Assembly: GCF_963678845.1 (NCBI RefSeq)
Contig: NZ_OY787464.1
Coordinates: 1,550,001-1,614,000, forward strand
DNA: 64,000 nt
DNA from: an uncultured Bacteroides sp.
GTDB taxonomy: Bacteria > Bacteroidota > Bacteroidia > Bacteroidales > Bacteroidaceae
Direction of reading: 5' to 3'
Both the position numbers and the translations under genes were made by a program. This document shows, in pieces, positions 17,623-27,750 of this stretch. The first letter of the stretch is position 1; each line of letters opens with the position of its first letter. Under the pieces are notes generated by a model that saw only the letters and a list, made by a program, of their open reading frames with translations, was not told the DNA's origin and ran no database searches.

Positions 17623-19032
17623 TCATTTAAAATTGAAAGTAACTAAGCCATCCACATTCTGGCTAAACATTGTGTCGGCAAAATAAGCCGGACGAGTATC
17701 TCCCCAACGTACAGAAGAGTTACGTATAGTTACATTGGATGCATTGTCAAGATAGAATCCATAAGTTTTTCCCTTTACAAATTCGGTACCATTGCAAGGA
17801 CGCTTGTCATAAATGCCACCTTCAAAGTTGGTACGCTTGCAAATCATCAGATCCACCTGGTCAAAATAAAGATTCTGAATCTTATCCTTTTTGTCGGCAC
17901 CCACAAATACACCATTTTCACTCTCGCACTTAATATTGTTGAAGCTGATGTTAGTGACAGCACCCACCTCATAGTCGGCCATTCCCTTAGGAAAACGCCA
18001 ACCAGCATCCTTATGATCACCTGCTTTACGAGTATAGGCCGTCACATAAATAGCTTCAGATTTTCCCCACCACACATTTGAAAAGAGCTTGCAATCAACT
18101 AAAATATTAGAGAATATCACATTTTCCACTGTACCCTCATCACGGTTCTGAATTCCGATACCTCGGTTACTATTTCTAATAATACAATTATTAACCACTA
18201 CATGACTGATGCGATCCATATTCTCTGAACCAATTTTGATGGCACAAGAACGAGAGGTCATTGTACAATTGGTCACTAAAATATTTTCACAAGGACCCAG
18301 TTCCTCATATTCGCGGCGATTCTTCAGACAGATACAGTCATCGCCCGATTCTATGAAGCAATTGCTGATACGTACATTCTTAGAGTGATCAACATCAATG
18401 CCGTCTCCATTACGAATTTTCAGATTATTCAGAATGCTAACACCGTCAACAACCACATCATTGCAGCCCAACAAGTGTACAGTCCAATAGGCTGAATTAC
18501 CAATAACTACATCCTTAATACGAATATCCTTTCCATTAATCAGGGTCAGCAAATGCGGACGGGGATCAAGTACATGCACTGGTTTCAATTCATAAGAATC
18601 TTCCAGTTCCTTACCCATAAAGGCTACACCATTTCCATCAATCTTACCCTTACCGCTAATAGAAAACTGTTCTATATTCTTTCCACTAATCCACAACATC
18701 CCTTCACCTTTGTTGTCGCGAAAAGCGCTTGTTTTATAAACTTTCTCATCCGGGTTAGCCAAAAGTTTGGCATTAGCTTCCAAGTGCAGATCTACATAAG
18801 AGGCCACGGTAAACGGTCCTGCCATGTACACACCATCACCCGGAACAATTACGCGCCCGCCCCCTGCGTTATTACAGGCATCAATAGCTTCTTGAATAGC
18901 CTCTGCATTATCTGTGATGCTATCTCCTTTCGCCCCATAATCGCGAATATCAAAATCAGTGCGTTTATTGTTATGACAGGCTGTCAAAAGCCCTAATCCC
19001 AAAATGGCTAATAATAACTTTATTCTCATCAT
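17623..19032 (-). CDS. GH28-family lipoprotein glycosidase, atypical active-site motifs
   Basis: A 469-residue right-handed parallel beta-helix protein with a lipobox (GLLTAC, Cys19). N-terminal DIRDYGAKGDSITDN is the usual beta-helix pectinase entry. Of the GH28 motifs, the first two are kept: NGDGIDVD, and SGDDCICLK with the paired Asp. The GHG block is replaced by SCAIKIGSE, and the RIK block by RGIGIQNRD. His, Arg and Lys in these blocks contact the galacturonate in polygalacturonases, so plain homogalacturonan is an unlikely substrate. An exo-acting enzyme on another uronic-acid or neutral sugar is possible. It is cotranscribed, nine bases behind another GH28. Confidence 0.85.
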   Translation of the reverse strand: MMRIKLLLAILGLGLLTACHNNKRTDFDIRDYGAKGDSITDNAEAIQEAIDACNNAGGGRVIVPGDGVYMAGPFTVASYVDLHLEANAKLLANPDEKVYKTSAFRDNKGEGMLWISGKNIEQFSISGKGKIDGNGVAFMGKELEDSYELKPVHVLDPRPHLLTLINGKDIRIKDVVIGNSAYWTVHLLGCNDVVVDGVSILNNLKIRNGDGIDVDHSKNVRISNCFIESGDDCICLKNRREYEELGPCENILVTNCTMTSRSCAIKIGSENMDRISHVVVNNCIIRNSNRGIGIQNRDEGTVENVIFSNILVDCKLFSNVWWGKSEAIYVTAYTRKAGDHKDAGWRFPKGMADYEVGAVTNISFNNIKCESENGVFVGADKKDKIQNLYFDQVDLMICKRTNFEGGIYDKRPCNGTEFVKGKTYGFYLDNASNVTIRNSSVRWGDTRPAYFADTMFSQNVDGLVTFNFK

Positions 19033-19041
19033 ATTATATTT

Positions 19042-20526
19042 TTAGTTGTTTACTCTTATAATCTGCTCTTTATTATCTGGAGGAAGAGAGACTTGCTCTA
19101 AACTATCCCCTTTAACATCATCCAAAATAATAGCCGGACGATAATCGGGTTCCGACAAATTCAACCGCACATTCTTTAATGTAACATCCTTGGTATGGCG
19201 GATATAAAATCCCCATGAAGGAAGCTCGCCAAACATGCTGAATTCAGGATATTTATCAATTTGCTCGGGGACTTGCTTCAAACGGTTCAACGGCACATAA
19301 GCCATACCTCTCGTGGCCCTTCCCGGACAGGTGATTTCAATATTTTCCAGATGAACACCCTCTATGTAATATCCTGGTATGCCTGCAATAGATGAAGGGA
19401 ACGGGTTGTGAAAGGAATCTACCTCCGGACCGCGAAGATCATAGTTGATGTCTGGCCGACCGAAAGGGATCTCCACGTTCATGTCCTTTATAAAGATATT
19501 CTTTATTGTTCCAACTCGCTTGCCATCCCGGCGTCCCAAACGTATAAAGAGGGCATTACCCGTATTTCTTGCCGTGATTCTACTAACACGTATATTCTCG
19601 ATGTCTCCTCCATCAACAGATTCAATGGCAATAGCAGAACGGAACGTGTCAAACACACGTATATTATCAATAGTTATATTCTTAAAACCTTCCCATGAGG
19701 CGGTTCCAAACTTAATGGCACTCGCACTGCTACGAACTTCGCAATCAGCAATATAAATGCTATCATTGCAAGCATCCGGATGATATGATTTCAAGCAAAT
19801 ACCGTCATCTGCTGCATTTACATTACAACGGGTAATTCTCACCCGACGACAATCCGTAATATCGAAACCATCATTATTCCAATAAGCCCGGTTTTCCATA
19901 CACACTTGATCAATGACCAAATCAGAACAAAGATCGAATGTCAATCCCCAACAAGCACTATTTCTTAAATGCAATCCAGTGATAGAAATGTTCCCGCATT
20001 TCGACAAAAGAAACAATTTTGGTCTAACCGTTTCACTAGGACGCATTCTACGCATATTGTAATGTGAATCGATCTTTACCCCAGAATGATGCAAACTATC
20101 TATATTCAAAGCAAGTTCAAGCCCTTGACCATCAATACTACCCTCTCCATCCAACGTTATGTTTTTAACATTATATCCAAGAATCAGAGCCTGCTTTGAA
20201 TTATCATTAGCATTTGCATTGTCTTTGTCTTCCTCTAAAGGATAATAATCATCCGGATTTGTGCTTCCCAGCAAGACAGCCTCTTTCTCTAAATTCAAAT
20301 CTACACCTGATTTCAATTGTATGCAACCAGTAAGATAAATTCCTTTTGGAAAAACAATTCTTCCGCCTCCTTTTTTAGCTAACTGATCTATTACCTGCTG
20401 GATTAGTTTTGTATTTAGTGTTTTGCCATCGCCTATAGCTTTCCCTTGGGTCACAATATTATAATCCCGTCCCCATGCAGAAAAGGTAAACAACAAAAAT
20501 ACACTTATAAAAACATATCTCTTCAT
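19042..20526 (-). CDS. GH28-family secreted glycosidase, second copy
   Basis: A 494-residue beta-helix enzyme with a signal peptide (MKRYVFISVFLLFTFSAWG). Motifs: NNDGFDITD, AADDGICLK with the catalytic Asp pair, then SASAIKFGT in place of GHG, and SAIAIESVDGG in place of RIK. It therefore shares the same loss of carboxylate-binding residues as its neighbour, although the two proteins are clearly different in sequence. It lies 14 bases behind a GH92 gene and nine bases before the second GH28, so all belong to one transcript. The family is sure; the substrate is not. Confidence 0.86.
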   Translation of the reverse strand: MKRYVFISVFLLFTFSAWGRDYNIVTQGKAIGDGKTLNTKLIQQVIDQLAKKGGGRIVFPKGIYLTGCIQLKSGVDLNLEKEAVLLGSTNPDDYYPLEEDKDNANANDNSKQALILGYNVKNITLDGEGSIDGQGLELALNIDSLHHSGVKIDSHYNMRRMRPSETVRPKLFLLSKCGNISITGLHLRNSACWGLTFDLCSDLVIDQVCMENRAYWNNDGFDITDCRRVRITRCNVNAADDGICLKSYHPDACNDSIYIADCEVRSSASAIKFGTASWEGFKNITIDNIRVFDTFRSAIAIESVDGGDIENIRVSRITARNTGNALFIRLGRRDGKRVGTIKNIFIKDMNVEIPFGRPDINYDLRGPEVDSFHNPFPSSIAGIPGYYIEGVHLENIEITCPGRATRGMAYVPLNRLKQVPEQIDKYPEFSMFGELPSWGFYIRHTKDVTLKNVRLNLSEPDYRPAIILDDVKGDSLEQVSLPPDNKEQIIRVNN

Positions 20527-20540
20527 AATTTACATACAAT

Positions 20541-22832
20541 CTATTTCGACATGGATAGCGGACAATTCTCTTTTTTCGCAGCCCAGCTTTTATTAGGAGT
20601 AGCTCTCATCACGAATACGAGTGTTCCACCTTCGAGTATTTGCTTATGAGTTATATAACTCTTATCGAATCTTTTGCCATTAAGCGTTGCCGACTGAATA
20701 TAAATATTCTGATCAGAAACACCGCAAGCCTTTACTATAAATTCCTTTCCATTCTCCAGTTTGATAGTCGCCTTTGCAAATGCCGGCGAACCAATTACAT
20801 AATATGGATTACCCGGACAAACAGGATAAAAGCCCATTGCTGAAAAAACATACCAGGCAGACATCTGACCAGCATCATCATTTCCAGACAATCCGCCTGG
20901 CGCATTCAGATATTCTGTGTTACGAATATGGCAAACTTGCTTCTGAGTTTTCCAAGGCTCACCCACATAATTGAATAAATAAGCTACTTGATGACAAGGT
21001 TCATTGCCATGCCAATAACGCAATTCGCTAAACATGGAATCCAGTTTGCTGACAAATTTATCCTTTCCTCCCATCCAGTTAGTTAGGCACTCCACATCTT
21101 GTGGAACGTACCAAGTATAGTGACAAGGTGCCCCTTCAGTAACAAACCGGGCAAAGTTAAATGCATTATCTTCATTAAGGAATGTACCATCAGCATGTCG
21201 TCCTTGTGCATATCCAGTTCTTGGATCAATTACATTCTGCCAGTTTTTTGCCCGCTTAGTCAATACTTTATAATCTGCAATTTTCCCAAGTCCTTTAGCC
21301 ACTTGTGCCAGCACATAATCATCATAAGCATATTCCAGCGTACGAGATACCTGCTCATTCATATGATATGCCTCCGGTACAGAGTCCTCTAAAGGAATAT
21401 ATCCATATTTCAGATAAGAAGTCAAAGCGCGACGTCCCATACCATTTTTATAATCTTCGAATGAAGCTGGTGTCTGAAAAGCATTTTTTCGCATAGCTTC
21501 ATAAGCAGTTTTTATATCAAATCCTTTTATTCCTTTTACATAAGCATCACCAATAACAGAGATACAATGGTCACCAATCATGGCTGCCGTATAACTATTC
21601 CAGCAAGGAAAGATAGGTAACCACCCACCCTGCTTATATTTCTCCACCAAGGATTGTACCATCTCTCCCTCTCGTTTGGCATCAATGATTGTGAATAGTG
21701 GATGCAAAGCCCGATAGGTATCCCACATACTATAATCATCATAATAATCACCCGTCTTTGTCTGACGGATAGGAGTACCTTTGGCAAAAGAGGGATAATG
21801 TCCATCTACATCATTGAACACACGCGGCAGAAAGGAAGTACGATACAAAGCACTATAGAATTTCTTCTTCTCTTCTTTACTTCCACCCTCTACTTTCACT
21901 TTGGAAAGCTGATTTTCCCAACACTGTTCCAACTGCTTGCGGGTTCTGTCAAAATTCCAATCAGGAATCTCTTTATCGAGATTCTTCAATGCACCCTGCA
22001 TATCAGTAAAAGAAGATGCAGCTTTCACCAATACTTTCTCGTGCGAAGCAACTTTGAACCCAACAAACGCACCTATATTTTTTTGTTTTCCTATTGATTT
22101 CTGTTTTGAATAAACCAAGTTGTCTTGGCAAACGCCATACGTTGTAGGTTCTTTCTCAAACCTTACCACGAAATAGCCACTGAATCCAGTGGGTTCTCCC
22201 CACCCTTGATAAATACGATGAGCGGGATTGTAACCCCGAATCTCATGTTTCTCTAAATCTATTTCAATATAACCCTCCTCTTCATCACTGTTTGGATTGA
22301 CCACCAGATAGGCCATACCTTCTTCATCATAAGTAAAACGGAACAAAGCAGAACGAGATTGGGCGGTCATTTCTGCCTGTGTGTGATAATCTTCCAGATA
22401 AGTTGAATAATAAGACGGAGTGGCAATTTCTTTCTCATGAAAAAAGACTGAAGCTCTTTCTTCGGGAGTAGTCTTCAAATTCCCAACCACGGTCATCAAG
22501 GTCATGCTGCCATAATCCTGCGTACATCCTCCCACAATCCAATGTGAATTGCGGAATCCCTGTAACTTGTTATCCCTGTAGTAATAAGGAGCAATACATT
22601 TTCGCTCTGTATCCTGAGTCTGTGGTGTCCAGAAGTTCATACCATGCGGCACCAATACAGCGGGCAATGTCTGTCCATATTCCTCTGTGTGTTTACCGAA
22701 CTTGCCGGCTGTTTGAGTTATGCTGGCAGCTGTGCCCACACGGGTATCAACATATTGTTGCAGCAGAATTTGAGCCTCGACTACACTGAAACGACATAAA
22801 AAACACAGTAAAAAAATAGATAAGCTCCTCAT
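20541..22832 (-). CDS. GH92 exo-alpha-mannosidase
   Basis: A 763-residue secreted enzyme. The signal peptide (1-20) is followed by VDTRVGTAA and an N-terminal beta-sandwich, then the (alpha/alpha)6 domain. GH92 signatures include PCHQVAYLFNYVGEPW and GLSGNDDAGQMSAWYVFSAMGFYPVCPG near 635-690. Family members are Ca-dependent inverting alpha-mannosidases acting on alpha-1,2, 1,3 or 1,4 bonds of N-glycans or yeast mannan. The bond used here cannot be read. It is the first enzyme gene after susD, separated from it by a terminator-like hairpin. Confidence 0.94.
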   Translation of the reverse strand: MRSLSIFLLCFLCRFSVVEAQILLQQYVDTRVGTAASITQTAGKFGKHTEEYGQTLPAVLVPHGMNFWTPQTQDTERKCIAPYYYRDNKLQGFRNSHWIVGGCTQDYGSMTLMTVVGNLKTTPEERASVFFHEKEIATPSYYSTYLEDYHTQAEMTAQSRSALFRFTYDEEGMAYLVVNPNSDEEEGYIEIDLEKHEIRGYNPAHRIYQGWGEPTGFSGYFVVRFEKEPTTYGVCQDNLVYSKQKSIGKQKNIGAFVGFKVASHEKVLVKAASSFTDMQGALKNLDKEIPDWNFDRTRKQLEQCWENQLSKVKVEGGSKEEKKKFYSALYRTSFLPRVFNDVDGHYPSFAKGTPIRQTKTGDYYDDYSMWDTYRALHPLFTIIDAKREGEMVQSLVEKYKQGGWLPIFPCWNSYTAAMIGDHCISVIGDAYVKGIKGFDIKTAYEAMRKNAFQTPASFEDYKNGMGRRALTSYLKYGYIPLEDSVPEAYHMNEQVSRTLEYAYDDYVLAQVAKGLGKIADYKVLTKRAKNWQNVIDPRTGYAQGRHADGTFLNEDNAFNFARFVTEGAPCHYTWYVPQDVECLTNWMGGKDKFVSKLDSMFSELRYWHGNEPCHQVAYLFNYVGEPWKTQKQVCHIRNTEYLNAPGGLSGNDDAGQMSAWYVFSAMGFYPVCPGNPYYVIGSPAFAKATIKLENGKEFIVKACGVSDQNIYIQSATLNGKRFDKSYITHKQILEGGTLVFVMRATPNKSWAAKKENCPLSMSK

Positions 22833-22865
22833 AATTGATTAAAGGTAAAAGAAAAGGAAAAAGAA

Positions 22866-22957
22866 AAATAAAAAAAGGGAGAAGGCCTAAAATCTTTTAA
22901 TAATAAACCAATAAGAAATTTATCATAAGCCTTCTCCCCATAAGGTCAACCTTATGG
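22866..22957 (-). terminator. Intra-operon terminator/stabiliser between susD and the enzyme genes
   Basis: On the minus strand CCATAAGGT and ACCTTATGG (22957-22938) form a tight hairpin directly behind the susD stop. Then GGGAGAAGGC (22938-22929) pairs with GCCTTCTCCC (22886-22877), followed by seven T. This resembles a leaky terminator giving high susC/susD and lower enzyme expression, as is common in such loci. Confidence 0.65.
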
Positions 22958-22972
22958 ACTTACCTTTATTTG

Positions 22973-24604
22973 TTAGTATCCAGTGTTTTGTTTCCAATTA
23001 GTATTAGAGTTCATAACACCTCTAGCAATTGGGAATATACGACGCCATTTCTGAGTTTTGGCAGCAGGATTTACAACATGTTTCAATCCCCAATCATTTT
23101 CGAATTGACCAAAGCGGATCAAGTCATTACGACGCCACATCTCACTAAAGAACTCACGTCCACGTTCGTCAAGAATATCTTGCAAAGTAGGAGTTGTGGT
23201 TAATGTAGGAGCTTTTACATAACTACGAATCTGATTAAACAAACTCATAGGAGTATCACCGTTGGTAGCAGTTGCACCTCTAAGAATAGCTTCAGCCTTC
23301 ATCAGAAGAATATCTGCATAACGGAAAATAGGCACATCGTTACTTTGGTTACGACCATAAGTGTCATAATCAGCAGACTGAATGCCCCACTTGATACAAC
23401 GGTAACCTTGATTCCAACCATTAAAGTTATCACCTACATTCATAGAAGCATCACCCGGAATGAGTAAAGTAATATTTTTGGTAAGTACTACACGCTGCCC
23501 ATTATACATATAAGGCGTTGTGGTTTTATTAAAGGTTGAAATATCATAAGTATTAAGCGCATCTTTCAAAATGATATCATTACGTTCGTCTCCTTGAAGA
23601 GAGAAGCGATCGGCTGCTTCAGGTGTAATTGTAAAAATACCACCTGCATTCTTTGAAATTGATATGCCAAGCAAACCAGCACCGGTTCCTCCATCATTAT
23701 TGAATTTAGGCCAGTATTGGAATCGAGCGTATGTCATACCTTGTGCTGATGCATTATCATAAGGCATTGCATAGATAAAATCCTTAATCTGATAGCCATT
23801 ATTCGGCATGAATTTCTTGCGATAACTATCACTCAGATTAAACTTACCGCTATTAATTATATCATCACAGTATTTCACTGCATCATTAAGTTTAGAATTT
23901 GCCAAAGTAGGCGCATAATTAGCTACATCACCGCAAGTGTAAACAGCCCAATTTAGATACAGTTTTACAAGAAGAGCCTTAGCCATCCATTTAGTAGGTT
24001 TTCCATAAGTCGAAGCATCAACATTTTCAGACAATCCTCCGGAATTAATAGCACGAAGTAGATCTTTCTCTATAAAAGCTGCTACATCAGCACGTGGTGA
24101 ACGATCAATAGCCTCATTAACTCCAACAACATGATCCAAAATAGGCGCATCGCCAAACATATCCATAAAGATGAAATGATAGAAAGCACGCATTGTCAAA
24201 GCTTTTGCGATAGATTCATCCTTAGCATTATCACCTCCAAGGTCTACAATTGCCTGATTACACTTGGTAATGGTTCCCATGATATCACCAAGCCAATCGA
24301 TATGTGCATCATCTGAATTAGTCATGTGAAGCGTAGAATGAACATAATTACCACCGTCATACCAGTTAGCACCATAAGTAACTGCTGTAAATTCATCAGA
24401 AGATAACCATGCTGCTTCAACATAACGACGTCCCAAAGGGCCACGGAATCCATAGTACAAATCCGCCATCTTTGCCTCGGTTGCAATTTCGGAACTTGGA
24501 TAAGAAGTATAGGTAGACTTGACATCTACATCCAGATTAGTGCAGGCCGTTACAGATGATAGCAGCAAACCTGCAAATAAGGTATTTTTAATATAGTTTT
24601 TCAT
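22973..24604 (-). CDS. SusD-family surface glycan-binding lipoprotein
   Basis: 543 residues with a lipoprotein signal (LLLSSVTAC, Cys21) followed by N-L-D-V-D. It has the SusD/RagB layout: helical repeats including KALTMRAFYHFIFMDMFGDAPI and KWMAKALLVKLYLNWAVY, and the C-terminal FRYADILLMKAEAILRGA and ERGREFFSEMWRRNDLIRFGQF blocks. It caps the SusC encoded 22 bases upstream and binds the imported glycan. The frame is intact, unlike that of its SusC partner. Confidence 0.95.
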   Translation of the reverse strand: MKNYIKNTLFAGLLLSSVTACTNLDVDVKSTYTSYPSSEIATEAKMADLYYGFRGPLGRRYVEAAWLSSDEFTAVTYGANWYDGGNYVHSTLHMTNSDDAHIDWLGDIMGTITKCNQAIVDLGGDNAKDESIAKALTMRAFYHFIFMDMFGDAPILDHVVGVNEAIDRSPRADVAAFIEKDLLRAINSGGLSENVDASTYGKPTKWMAKALLVKLYLNWAVYTCGDVANYAPTLANSKLNDAVKYCDDIINSGKFNLSDSYRKKFMPNNGYQIKDFIYAMPYDNASAQGMTYARFQYWPKFNNDGGTGAGLLGISISKNAGGIFTITPEAADRFSLQGDERNDIILKDALNTYDISTFNKTTTPYMYNGQRVVLTKNITLLIPGDASMNVGDNFNGWNQGYRCIKWGIQSADYDTYGRNQSNDVPIFRYADILLMKAEAILRGATATNGDTPMSLFNQIRSYVKAPTLTTTPTLQDILDERGREFFSEMWRRNDLIRFGQFENDWGLKHVVNPAAKTQKWRRIFPIARGVMNSNTNWKQNTGY

Positions 24605-24626
24605 TGTAAGTTCAATTTTTAGATGA

Positions 24627-27610
24627 TTAGAAATTTACATTTACACCTAGCATAAATGTGCGGGTGCGAGGATAATAGTTAGTACGTCTATCTATTCCTG
24701 GTTCCAATCCACCGAGATTAATTTCAGGATCACGACCGGAATAGCCAGTAATTGTAAACAAGTTATTGCAAGTTGCATATAGCTTGAGTGAATTAACCCA
24801 ATTTCCCAATTTTCCAAATGAATAACCTAAAGACAGAGTTGACAAACGGAAATAATCACCATTTTCCAACCAACGATCTGAAGGGGCCTGTGATTGAATA
24901 TCTGTAGCTCTTTGTTCAGTAGCTACTGATTTCAATACATTTCTGCCTTCAGTAACGAAGCCTACATTACTATATTGTTCACGAGTTGCATTATAAATTT
25001 TATTGCCTAAAACTCCTGTAAAGAACATATCCAAACTCCAATTCTTATATTTAAAATTGTTTGTCCAACCAAAATTTAACTTAGGCTGTGCACAACCTGT
25101 AATGGTTCGATCTGTATCAACCGGGTCTTTTGTCGTTTCACCAGTACGTTCACCAGTTTCGGATCATGTTTGTAGAATACTGATACGCCGTCTGAATTAT
25201 AACCAGCCCATTCATAAGTATAGAACGTTCCAAGTGGATGACCTTCCATAATACGTTCTACTTGTGCGTTTGAAGAATAACCTGCAATTTCCGGATCACC
25301 GGTCTTAATATAGTCTACAGAATAATCACTATTGGAAATACTTTTCACGTTATTTTTGTTGTGTGAAAGGTTCAAGCTTGTTTCCCAAGAGAATTTCTTT
25401 GTACTGATAGGAGTTGCATTGATTGTAAATTCAATACCTTTATTGTCAATATCACCCACATTTGCATACATGGAACCATAAGGATAACGGTTTGTTGATA
25501 CATCATATGAATAAATCAAATCGCTTGTACGCTTATCATAATATTCGATTGTACCACCTAGACGTCCTCCAAAGAAAGTAAAATCAAGACCTACATTAAG
25601 CATTGCAGTTCGTTCCCATTTCAAATTAGGATTTGCATTTGATTGAGCAGCTATTGTACGATAAAGACTGGAATTTCCATTAGCATCTGTATATGTAAAC
25701 CATCCTGAAGGACCATAAGTCTGAATTGCCTGGTAAGCGCCAAATCCCAAAGAGTTACCACTGACACCATAACCTACACGGAATTTCAAATCATCAAATA
25801 CGTTTAAATCTTTGATAAATTTCTCTTCGCTCATACGCCATGCAAGAGATGCAGAAGGGAATGTTCCCCAACGATTATTTTTACCGAAAGCCGAAGAACC
25901 ATCACGGCGGAAAGTAGCCTGAAGCATGTATTTACTGTTATATGAATAATTCAAACGACCATAGAAAGAAATCATACGGAGAGTTTCCAATCCATAAGCC
26001 GTTATACCACTCATGTCCATTTTGTTGGCAAAAGCAAGGTTATAGTATGAAGTAGCATTACTATAGAAATTATAAACATTAAGGCCAAAGCCATCGTTGT
26101 TGTCCGATTGCTCATAAGAATAACCGGCCATTAAACCTAATTTATGAACATTAGCAAATGTATGATCATAATTGAAATAGGTTTCCAATACTTTCTTTTT
26201 ATTTTCAACAGTTCCACGGTAAGCATTTCCATTAGTATTAACGATCTGAGACTGTGTAGTATTGTAATTATTATAGTTGATTTGCTCGTTTTCATAAGAA
26301 AGATTCAAGTTCCAAACTAAATCCTTATTGATTTGTAGAGTGGCCTTACCCGTTCCCTGAAGATCTTTCTTAATCGTTTCATAAGTGTCCTCATGAATCA
26401 TAGATAGCGGGTTGAAATATTGATTTACCGATGTGTAATTATACCACGTACCATCTTCATTTTTTGTAGGAAGTAAGGGTGAATAATAGTTCATGGCATC
26501 AAATACGCTTTGACCATCTTTACTTGATGAAACATTCTTACCTTTACTCTGTGCGGCATTAACATTGAAAGCCAAAGTCAAACGATCATTCAAACATTTT
26601 GTCTGCGCATAAGCACGACCTGAAATACGTTCAAATCCAGTGCCAAGCACAATACCTTCTTTATTCAAATAACTCAAGCTGGCATTGTAACTGGAACGTT
26701 CATTTCCTCCGTTAATAGAAACATTATGATTGTGGCTGACTGCTGTACGAAGCACTTCATCATTCCAATTCGTGTTGCTGCCTTTATCATTAGGAAGTGT
26801 AATATTGTTAGCTGATGCATAAGAATGCAAATCACTGGCTGACATCATATCAAGACGTTTGGCTATTTTATCAAATCCAACATAACCACTATATGAGACA
26901 GTTGAACGATCAGTTTTGCTTCCTTTCTTTGTAGTGATAACAATCACACCATTGGCAGCCTTAGAACCGTAAATAGCAGTTGCAGATGCGTCGCGAAGCA
27001 CATCAATTGATTCAATGTCATCTGGAGCTATAAGATTCAAAGACATACCAGGAATACCGTCAACAACATAATAGGGTTCCATTGCTTCACCTGTACGCAG
27101 AGAAGATGCACCACGAAGAGAGATAGAAGCTGTTCCTGATGTAGGGTCACTGCTCTGAACTATCGTTAATCCAGGAACCTTGCCTTGTAACAACTGTCCG
27201 GGATCGGTATAAACACCGGTATTCAGTTTGTCAGCTTTTACTGTAGTAATAGAACTAGTGACATCCTTACGGGTCATACTGCCGTAACCTACAACAACGA
27301 CTTCATTCAAAGTCTTGCTGTCTTCTTTCAATATTACATTAATAACTTTTTGATTACTCACCTTAATATCTTGGGATGTAAAACCAATGTAGGTGAACGA
27401 GAGAGTACTTCCTGTAGGAGCTGAAATGGAATACTTTCCATCAAGATCCGTAACGGTTCCTGTAGTAGTTCCCTTTACCAGGACATTAACACCAATCAGT
27501 GATTCGCCCTTACCGTCGACCACTTTTCCAGTAATAATGCTTTTTTGAGCAAATACTGAAATGCTACTCATCAAGAAGATGAAAAGACATGCTAAATGTG
27601 TTTTGCGCAT
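24627..27610 (-). pseudogene. SusC/RagA-type transporter broken by a single-base frameshift
   Basis: The first 2.4 kb (27610 to about 25162) encode a normal SusC: signal peptide, carboxypeptidase-regulatory-like domain, LNEVVVVGYGSM segment, plug (SIDVLRDASATAIYGSKAANGV) and most of the barrel. At 25160-25162 the expected His-Asp-Pro-Glu-Thr-Gly reads CAT GAT CC then GAA ACT GGT, so one base of the Pro codon is missing. In the shifted frame the protein continues smoothly (Glu-Thr-Gly-Glu-Arg, then LNFGWTNNF) to a proper barrel end (MLGVNVNF) at 24627. Repaired length is about 994 residues. As read, translation ends at 25076 and the last strands are lost. A sequencing or assembly error is as likely as a real mutation, because the downstream susD and enzymes look intact. 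Confidence 0.88.
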
Positions 27611-27649
27611 AACTATAAACTTAAGATTTAATTAAAAATTTCACAGCGC

Positions 27650-27704
27650 CAAAGTAATATCTTTGCCGTTTAAGAAGGATGAATTTTGAAAAATAAAGGA
27701 TGAA
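27650..27704 (-). promoter_or_regulatory. Second susC promoter with direct-repeat operator
   Basis: A -7-like box TTACTTTG (27657-27650) lies 39 bases before the ATG. No -33 TTTG is present. Instead, two direct repeats AAGGATGAA (plus-strand view) lie at 27675-27683 and 27696-27704, 21 bp apart. The same arrangement occurs before the GH89 operon (38292-38321), with 27 of 36 bases identical over the whole block. This is a candidate binding site for the hybrid two-component regulator encoded next door. Confidence 0.65.
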
Positions 27705-27750
27705 AATTAAGCAAGCCTCTGTTTTTAACTAAATCTGAAACAATTAATAG

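Noticed and set aside
24627..25034. A separate 135-residue gene behind the frameshifted susC
   Set aside because: Its sequence is the C-terminal barrel of the same SusC in the next frame, with continuous homology across 25034-25160.
25130..25165. Programmed frameshifting in susC
   Set aside because: No slippery heptamer precedes the break and SusC families are not known to use it; a deletion or sequence error explains it more simply.
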